Shown piece by piece: positions 13,771-18,699 of a stretch of DNA of 18,699 bases. The notes under the pieces were generated by a model that was not told where the DNA came from, made no database searches, and saw only the letters and a program-made list of their open reading frames with translations. Within the stretch, counting starts at the first letter, position 1, and each line of letters begins with the position of its first letter. The position numbers and the translations under genes were made by a program. The DNA is from DATGLW01 sp035293965 (GTDB lineage Bacteria; Actinomycetota; Acidimicrobiia; Acidimicrobiales; RAAP-2), in contig DATGLW010000032.1 of the NCBI GenBank assembly GCA_035293965.1, forward strand, positions 1 through 18,699, written 5' to 3'.

Positions 13771-15072
13771 GTGCCGCACCTCTCTCGGGACCGGAGCGGG
13801 ACCGCGCGCCCTGCCCGGCGCATCCTCGTGGTGAGCGACGTCTTCCCATGGCCCGCACGAGACGGCTACCGGCTGCGCCTGAGCTCGGTCCTCGAAAGCC
13901 TCGCGAGCGCCGGAGTCGTCGACCTCTTCGTAGCCGCACTCGACGAGGAGGTTCGCGAAGCGCACGAATTTCTCGGACGAGCCGGCCGAGCGACACGAGG
14001 CGAGATCGTCCAGCGTTGCCACGTCGCGCGGGTCACGTCCGCGCACCGGACTCTCGGGCTTGGTGCCCGCACGTTGCTCTCTCGCCTTCCGCGCCGGATC
14101 CTTTGGCGAGACTGGACCGAGGCCCGGGCCCAGCTGGGGCAGTTCGCCTGTGCCCCGTACGACACCGTGTGGTACAGCCACGCCGATACCTTTGCCGCCC
14201 TCGGGCATCAGGATCTCGGTCGACCCGTGGTGGATCTCGACAACCTCGAGAGTTCGATCATCGCAGGCTCCATGACCCAAAAAGCCCGAGGCGGGCCCCG
14301 GCGTGCCGGCGAAGGCGACGTGCCGAACAGCGTCACGAGATGGGCGAAGCGCTTCCTCGACCGGCGGGATCTCCGCTGCTGGCATGCCCTGGAAGCCGCG
14401 ATCACTCGCAAAGCCGCCGTGGTCGTCGTCTGCAGCGAGGATGACCGGCGCCGGCTCGCCGACACCAACGTGCGTGTGGTGCCGAATGGATATGTGGACC
14501 CCGGAGAGACGAACAGCCCACTCCCTCAGAGTAGAACTCTGGTGATGGTGGCCCGTTTCACGTACGAGCCGAACCTTGCCGGTGCGCAGTGGCTCGTCCG
14601 GGAGGTCCTGCCCATCCTGCGTGGCCTGGTGCCCGACGTGGAGGTCCGGCTCGTTGGCAGGCATGACGCCCGGCTCGAAGCGCTGGCGTGCGAATCGAAC
14701 GTCACCGTGGTCGGAGAGGTTCCCGATGCAGCGGCAGAACTGCTGGGAGCTCGGGCCGTGGTCGTCCCCGTTCGGAGCGGTAGTGGAACTCGGGTGAAGA
14801 TCCTCGAGGCGTGGGCGCATGGTCGACCTGTCGTGACGACAACCCTTGGCGGGGAGGGACTCGGGATAGAAGAGGGCGTCCAAGCCCTGGTCGCAGACGA
14901 TCCGGGGGACTTTGCCCATCACTGTGCGACGCTGCTGGAACGTGACGAGCCATGCGATCGGCTTCGGCAGGCGGGTCGCGCCCACTTCCTGGCCCACTTC
15001 GAGGCAAGCAGAGTCCGCGCTCAGGTGCTCGACGTCCTGCGATCGACAGCAGTACCCGAACGAGGATCGTGA
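13771..15072 (+). CDS. GT4-like glycosyltransferase (exosortase-cluster type)
   Basis: The 433-residue GT-B product opens with ILVVSDVFPWPARDGYRLR (18-36), has VVDLDNLES (153-161), a roughly 40-residue charged insertion before CSEDDRRRL (221-229), the linker VVPNGYVD, MVARFTYEPNLAGAQW (259-274) and a donor-site region VPVRSGSGTRVKILEAWAHG (332-351). The last motifs resemble sugar transferases found in EpsH/exosortase-associated exopolysaccharide clusters. Donor and acceptor are unknown. GTG 13771 is chosen because GGAGGG (13757-13762) lies 8 bases upstream; an in-frame GTG at 13762, overlapping the previous stop, is the alternative. From about 13.9 kb the G+C is lower than in the first genes (about 58-60% in two sampled lines near 14.5 kb). 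It converges on the nucleotidyltransferase gene. Confidence 0.88.
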   Translation: MPHLSRDRSGTARPARRILVVSDVFPWPARDGYRLRLSSVLESLASAGVVDLFVAALDEEVREAHEFLGRAGRATRGEIVQRCHVARVTSAHRTLGLGARTLLSRLPRRILWRDWTEARAQLGQFACAPYDTVWYSHADTFAALGHQDLGRPVVDLDNLESSIIAGSMTQKARGGPRRAGEGDVPNSVTRWAKRFLDRRDLRCWHALEAAITRKAAVVVVCSEDDRRRLADTNVRVVPNGYVDPGETNSPLPQSRTLVMVARFTYEPNLAGAQWLVREVLPILRGLVPDVEVRLVGRHDARLEALACESNVTVVGEVPDAAAELLGARAVVVPVRSGSGTRVKILEAWAHGRPVVTTTLGGEGLGIEEGVQALVADDPGDFAHHCATLLERDEPCDRLRQAGRAHFLAHFEASRVRAQVLDVLRSTAVPERGS

Positions 15073-15113
15073 CAAGGCATGTGATGCCCGCATGGAAAGC
15101 TGGACCTCCGCCC

Positions 15114-15587
15114 CTACGGCGACCCTCCTGCCACGAGGAGACTGAGATCGTGCTGGTCACGAAGGCGCTTGCGGAACCCGGTGTGGAAGAGGACCTGGGC
15201 GTCGACGCCGAGACAGGGCACCTGCCGCCCGCCGATCCAACCGACGCAAGAGAAGCCTGGTGTGCCCATCATGTCGCGAGCCGCACGGTTGTCACTGTTG
15301 ATCGACAAGAGCTCGATGCGGTGACCCCGACCGTCGTCGAGGAGGGTCCTGCGCTTCATCCACAGACCGGGATCGCGGATCGGCGTGGAGAGATACCCAG
15401 AGCTTTCCAGAACCACGCAGGCACGCGGTCCATCGCGCGAGAAATCGTCAATGACGATGTCGAGGTCCTCGTGCTGTCGCGTCTGTCGGCCCAAGAGGGC
15501 ATCGACCCCCCAGCCTCCCGCCACCCAGAAGCGAACACCCTCCTCCTCCAGGAGGCGAACCGCGTGCAGGACATTCTCGGCATCCAT
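15114..15587 (-). CDS. ANT(2'')/Lnu-type nucleotidyltransferase
   Basis: The 157-residue product has a nucleotidyltransferase fold signature: FWVAGGWGVDALLGRQ (20-35) with the Gly24-Gly25 pair, then HEDLDIVI (39-46) with the metal-binding Asp41 and Asp43. Glu92 in HRIELLSI is a candidate third acidic ligand. The C-terminal QVLFHTGFRKRLRDQHDLSLL segment (131-151, key residues Asp144 and Asp147) matches families that include aminoglycoside 2''-adenylyltransferase and lincosamide nucleotidyltransferases. Chromosomal relatives often have no known substrate, so resistance should not be assumed. Start ATG 15587 is placed where family homology begins; a longer frame to 15737 adds an Arg-rich, unrelated N-terminus. 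It is the only minus-strand gene right of 11.4 kb and sits against the glycosyltransferase direction. Confidence 0.82.
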   Translation of the reverse strand: MDAENVLHAVRLLEEEGVRFWVAGGWGVDALLGRQTRQHEDLDIVIDDFSRDGPRACVVLESSGYLSTPIRDPGLWMKRRTLLDDGRGHRIELLSINSDNRAARDMMGTPGFSCVGWIGGRQVPCLGVDAQVLFHTGFRKRLRDQHDLSLLVAGGSP

Positions 15588-15777
15588 GCTGCCCCGACGC
15601 CAGCCCTGGACACGTTCGTGCGTCCGTGCCAATGACGGCGCGAAAGGCAGACGGCTTGCAGAGGCGACGATCCGCCGTAGCAGCGCGCGCGGAGAAGTAC
15701 GTCGCAAGGCTCGACCGTCGCTTCGTGTACCGTGCATGTGCGCGGGTCACCCTCCGTGGAGACGCCATTGTACGGTG
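15588..15777. promoter_or_regulatory. Divergent intergenic region, promoters presumed
   Basis: This gap of 190 bases lies between the minus-strand nucleotidyltransferase and the plus-strand 2H phosphoesterase, so it should hold a promoter for each. Only loose -10 candidates are seen (for example TACCGT at 15728-15733 on plus), without matching -35 boxes. A GGAGA at 15758-15762 lies 15 bases before ATG 15778, rather far for a ribosome-binding site. Confidence 0.3.
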
Positions 15778-16299
15778 ATGCACGTGGGCAGCGCAGCACT
15801 GGTGGTCCCGGCACTCGCCGCGGAACGCCGTGTCCGTCGCTTTCGGGCACGATTGGACCGCTCGGCTGCGGAGGGCATGCCGGCCCACATCACGCTGCTG
15901 TACCCGTTCCTGCCGCCCTCGTCCATCGACGAGGCGGTCATTGCGAAGCTCGAGGCTCTCTTCTCGGGCACTGGCTGGATCGAGTACCGGTTGGCGCGTG
16001 TGGGATGGTTCGGGGACCACGTCCTCTTTCTCGAGCCCGACCCCGCCCTGCCGTTCCGCCGCTTGACAGAGCGGCTGGGGGAGGCCTTCCCCGACTGCCT
16101 TCCCTATGGCGGAGCCTTCGCAGACATCATTCCGCACATGACGGTGGGCATCGGCGCGCCACGTTGGAGGATGAGACGGGTCGCGCGGCGGCTCCCTCGG
16201 CTCTTGCCGGTGGCCGATGTCGCAACCGAGGCCTGGCTCATGGTGACGCATCCCCGCACGGCGCGCTGGGAGCAGGTGCGGGCCTTCGACCTGAGGTGA
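15778..16299 (+). CDS. 2H phosphoesterase (2'-5' RNA ligase family)
   Basis: The 173-residue product shows the two defining HxT motifs of the 2H superfamily: AHITLLYPF with His37-x-Thr39 and IIPHMTVG with His120-x-Thr122, 83 residues apart, as in single-domain 2'-5' RNA ligase/phosphodiesterase relatives. Such enzymes act on 2'-5' or cyclic phosphate bonds; the physiological substrate of bacterial members like this is generally not known. The length is normal for the family. ATG 15778 is preceded by an in-frame GTG at 15775 and no strong Shine-Dalgarno. It is divergent from the nucleotidyltransferase and followed by 128 bases before the GT2 start. Overlapping direct repeats (GACCTGAGGT, GACCTGTGGT) span its stop codon at 16288-16307. 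Confidence 0.85.
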   Translation: MHVGSAALVVPALAAERRVRRFRARLDRSAAEGMPAHITLLYPFLPPSSIDEAVIAKLEALFSGTGWIEYRLARVGWFGDHVLFLEPDPALPFRRLTERLGEAFPDCLPYGGAFADIIPHMTVGIGAPRWRMRRVARRLPRLLPVADVATEAWLMVTHPRTARWEQVRAFDLR

Positions 16300-16318
16300 C
16301 CTGTGGTGAGGTCCAGAG

Positions 16319-16435
16319 ATGAGCGCCCCGCGCATTGCCAGGTTCGCTACGATCGTGTCCAGCATCTCGGCTACGCCCGCGTGCAGCGAGGCGCGTCGCG
16401 ATCCTTCGGCAATCGCCACCAACGAACATGACTAG
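16319..16435 (+). CDS. Possible 38-codon leader ORF upstream of GT2
   Basis: An ATG at 16319 with GAGGT at 16308-16312, a good ribosome-binding site, opens a 38-residue frame (MSAPRIARFATIVSSISA...TNEHD) that stops at 16433-16435. It overlaps the start of the GT2 gene (ATG 16428) by 8 bases. The GT2 start has no Shine-Dalgarno of its own, so translation of this small frame could deliver ribosomes to it. No homology is recognised and the peptide may have no function beyond coupling. Confidence 0.28.
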   Translation: MSAPRIARFATIVSSISATPACSEARRDPSAIATNEHD

Positions 16436-17498
16436 GCAGGAGAGCACGATTCCAGAGGTCTCGGTGGTCGTGCCGACTCGAAATCGGCGTGAGATGTTGC
16501 GGCGAACGCTTGTGACGATCCTCGGTCAATTGGAGGTCAGCATCGAGGTGATCGTCGTGGATGAGGCGTCGGACGACGGCACCGTGGAGATGGTGCGCTC
16601 GATCGGCGACCCGCGCATTCGTGTGGTCCAGCACGAGGTCGCCCGAGGACTCCCGTCGGCTCGGAATTCCGGGATAGCGGCGGCCCGGGCACCGTGGATC
16701 GCCTTTTGTGATGACGACGACATGTGGGCTCCCGACAAGCTGGCCGCGCAGCTTCGGAGCCTCGCACGTTGTCCGCAGGCGGCATGGAGCGTATGCGGTG
16801 CCGTCTGGGTCGATACCGGTCTGCGGCTCGTTCGTGCCTTCCACACACCACCGGCGGGGGACATCGCAGATGCCGTGCTTGCCTTCAATGCCCTGCCGGG
16901 CAGCGCGTCGTCGGTGATGGTGCGCTCCTCCGTGCTCCATGAGGTTGGGCCGTTCGACACCTCCCTCAGATGGGGAGAGGATTGGGATATGTGGACCCGC
17001 TTCGCTCTGACGTCGCCGATCGCGACCGTGGACCGCCCACTGGTTGCGATCCTGGTTCACGATCGGAACATGTCGAGCCACTCCCCGAAGTTTGGGCGAG
17101 ATGCAGCGCGCATCGAGCAGAAGTACCGTGCCGCGCGGCGTGCCCGGCAGGTCCGGATCGACACGGCTCACTTGCTCGGGGCTCAGGCCGAAGCCGACTT
17201 GAAAGCGGGGCGGCGAGGCCGAGCAGCCCTGCAGTACGCGAGGCAGGTGCGGCATGGAGGCGGGCTGGGGGCGATCCGGCGGAGTGCTGCAGCATTGCTC
17301 GTGCCGACGGCGATGGTCGCGTGGCGGAGCCGGCGCCGGCGTGCGAGCATCCCGGCATCATGGGCGGACGAGGTCGAGCGCTGGCTGACCCCACTTCGGC
17401 GATCGGGCCGATGCCCCGAGGAGGGCAGCCGCGTCCTGGGCACGTCGCAGCCCGAGCTCGGAACCTGGGGTGGTCGGGAGGGCAGCAGCACGCCATGA
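16428..17498 (+). CDS. GT2-family glycosyltransferase
   Basis: The 356-residue product starts with the classical GT-A sequence VSVVVPTRNRREMLRRTL (11-28) and has VIVVDEASDDGT (41-52), RGLPSARNSGIAAA (73-86), the donor/metal site CDDDDMW (94-100) and the acceptor-side EDWDMW (184-189) that supplies the catalytic base. The tail from about 225 is Arg/Ala-rich and helical, and the last 30 residues (RCPEEGSRVL...) look unstructured. It should add one sugar to the lipid-linked repeat unit. ATG 16428 has no Shine-Dalgarno; a small upstream frame may couple it. The 3' end overlaps the next gene as ATGA. Confidence 0.88.
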   Translation: MTRQESTIPEVSVVVPTRNRREMLRRTLVTILGQLEVSIEVIVVDEASDDGTVEMVRSIGDPRIRVVQHEVARGLPSARNSGIAAARAPWIAFCDDDDMWAPDKLAAQLRSLARCPQAAWSVCGAVWVDTGLRLVRAFHTPPAGDIADAVLAFNALPGSASSVMVRSSVLHEVGPFDTSLRWGEDWDMWTRFALTSPIATVDRPLVAILVHDRNMSSHSPKFGRDAARIEQKYRAARRARQVRIDTAHLLGAQAEADLKAGRRGRAALQYARQVRHGGGLGAIRRSAAALLVPTAMVAWRSRRRRASIPASWADEVERWLTPLRRSGRCPEEGSRVLGTSQPELGTWGGREGSSTP

Positions 17499-18697
17499 GG
17501 GGAGATGACGACGCCGCGGCCGAAGGGGCGGGCCGCGAGCGATCCAAGGTCAGGATCGGGTTCTACTCGGACGCGACCCAGTGGGGCGGAGCGGAGATCG
17601 TCGTCGCACAGTTGTTGCGAGGGCTCCCTGATCGCTTCGATGCAACGATCGTTGGCGTGGACCAAGAGGTCGTCACACGCCTCGCGGCGTACCGACCGGG
17701 CGCCCGGCGTGCTGTGGTCCAGCGCCCGGCCGGGTTGCGCGACATCGCAGGGTTGCGGCGTCTTCGGCAGAAGATCCGGGCGCTGGGCCTGGAGGTCCTG
17801 CATTGCAACCTCTCCTCGCTCGCGTCGTGCCGCGAGGCCGTGCTCGCCGCGTCGACCATTCCTGACCTCCGGATTGTGGCCGTCGAGCACTTGCCCATGT
17901 ACTCGCGAGATCTGAGGAGCCGCCTCGTGAAGGCGCTCGTCAGCCGGCGGCTGGACCGCCACATCGCGGTTGGTGAGGCCGTTGCCCGGATCGTGGAGTC
18001 TCGGGCGCTGCTTCGAAAAGGATCCGTGGGCGTGATCTACAACGGCATGCCGGACCCGGGACCACCACCCGAACCGGCCAACGGGCCCCGTGTTGCCACG
18101 GTTGGTTGCCTTGCGCGGCTGGACTTCGTCAAAGGTATCGACGTCCTCCTGGAAGCAGTTGCGCCTCTGGCGAACGTGTCGGTGCGGGTCGCCGGACGAG
18201 GCCCGGACCGGGGGGCTCTCGAGGAGCGGTCGGTAGGACTCGGCCTCGACTCGCGGGTCGAATTCCTTGACTGGACGGAAGACTCGAGCTCGTTCCTTCG
18301 CTCGGTGGACATCTTCGTGCTGCCGTCACGTGCGGAGGGCCTTCCTCTCTCGGTCATCGAGGCCATGCTCGCAGGTCTGCCGGTCGTGGCGACCGATGTC
18401 GGCAGCGTGCGCGAGCTCGTGCGTGACGGATCGACGGGGATCGTGGTACCTGCCGACGACGTCATTGCGCTGAGCGAGGCTCTGCGGACCCTGGTGGAGG
18501 ACTCTGAGCTCCGGGCACGGTACGGCGCTGCGGCGAGGTCACGAGCATTGGCGCACTTCGGCGCCCAGTCCATGCTCACCGCGTATGAGGATCTCTACGA
18601 CGCCATGCTCGACGATCCCCGTTGTCGACCCAGCGTGACGCGTGCCGGTGCGCGGGCAGGACGACGAAGTCGAGCCCGCTTTCGCGGACTGCCGTGA
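17495..18697 (+). CDS. GT4-family glycosyltransferase
   Basis: The 400-residue GT-B enzyme has a charged N-terminus, IGFYSDATQWGGAEIV (21-36) with the GGAE motif, VIYNGMPD (180-187), VGCLARLDFVKGID (203-216, Arg208 and Lys213), VAGRGPDRG (232-240) and the donor-site motif SRAEGLPLSVIEAMLAG (278-294) with Glu281 and Glu289. This is a standard retaining GT4 architecture. The C-terminal about 30 residues are Arg-rich. It is coupled to the GT2 gene by an ATGA overlap, with GGGAGGG at 17476-17482 upstream. The gene is complete: TGA at 18695-18697. A GTG at 18694 overlapping this stop could be the start of the next gene beyond the window. Confidence 0.92.
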   Translation: MRGDDDAAAEGAGRERSKVRIGFYSDATQWGGAEIVVAQLLRGLPDRFDATIVGVDQEVVTRLAAYRPGARRAVVQRPAGLRDIAGLRRLRQKIRALGLEVLHCNLSSLASCREAVLAASTIPDLRIVAVEHLPMYSRDLRSRLVKALVSRRLDRHIAVGEAVARIVESRALLRKGSVGVIYNGMPDPGPPPEPANGPRVATVGCLARLDFVKGIDVLLEAVAPLANVSVRVAGRGPDRGALEERSVGLGLDSRVEFLDWTEDSSSFLRSVDIFVLPSRAEGLPLSVIEAMLAGLPVVATDVGSVRELVRDGSTGIVVPADDVIALSEALRTLVEDSELRARYGAAARSRALAHFGAQSMLTAYEDLYDAMLDDPRCRPSVTRAGARAGRRSRARFRGLP

Positions 18698-18699
18698 GG

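Noticed and set aside
15076..15088. GGCAT-gtg-ATGCC hairpin between convergent genes
   Set aside because: Only 5 bp of stem with a 3-base loop and no T-run; too weak to call a terminator.
13501..15093. Minus-strand open frame of 530 codons opposite the glycosyltransferases
   Set aside because: It covers two plus-strand genes with clear GT4 motifs; its own translation shows no family features.
15114..15587. Antibiotic resistance gene
   Set aside because: The nucleotidyltransferase fold is clear, but many chromosomal relatives have unknown substrates; fold alone does not support a resistance call.
15065..16357. GATCGTG at 15065-15071 and 16351-16357 as target-site duplication of the island
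   Set aside because: A 7-bp match is expected by chance over this distance, and no mobile-element ends or integrase are present.

Overview
The window is very GC-rich (sampled 60-base lines run from about 58% to 73% G+C), uses many GTG starts, and is packed with overlapping genes. Together with a CAP-like domain carrying DGGVFAFGDA-type repeats and an LAFTG sorting signal, this points to a high-GC actinobacterium, plausibly of the Acidimicrobiia. That assignment is inference: there is no rRNA or other marker gene here.

Most of the window is a locus for an exported or cell-surface polysaccharide, organised as two divergent gene sets around a shared control region at about 11435-11621. The minus-strand set runs leftwards. 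It encodes a Wzz-like chain-length protein with a decayed BY-kinase-like tail (11434-10067), a Wzy/O-antigen-ligase-type membrane protein (10056-8545), a GT4-GT26 (WecG/TagA) fusion glycosyltransferase (8548-6683), a small LAFTG-anchored surface protein (6580-6257), and the priming polyprenyl-phosphate sugar-1-phosphate transferase (6118-4586). After a strong hairpin come a secreted CAP-like protein with five tandem repeats (4446-3055), a GT-C-like polytopic membrane protein (2949-1390) and a membrane-tethered beta-propeller protein (1386-160).

The plus-strand set runs rightwards with GT2 (11622), GT4 (12689) and a second GT4-like enzyme (13771), coupled by short stop/start overlaps. It is then interrupted by a pair unrelated to sugar transfer: a minus-strand ANT(2'')/Lnu-type nucleotidyltransferase (15587-15114) and a plus-strand 2H phosphoesterase (15778-16299). 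Another GT2 (16428) and GT4 (17495) follow, and the set probably continues past the right edge.

Working model (inference from families): the priming transferase loads a sugar phosphate on undecaprenyl phosphate; the fusion enzyme and the five stand-alone glycosyltransferases extend the repeat unit; Wzy polymerises it and the Wzz-like protein sets length. No Wzx flippase, outer-membrane exporter, intact BY-kinase or tyrosine phosphatase is visible, so these lie elsewhere or are replaced. The most notable non-coding signal is a four-copy CAACCGG heptamer array on an 11-bp lattice between the divergent sets, which looks like a binding site for an OmpR/PhoB-type regulator.
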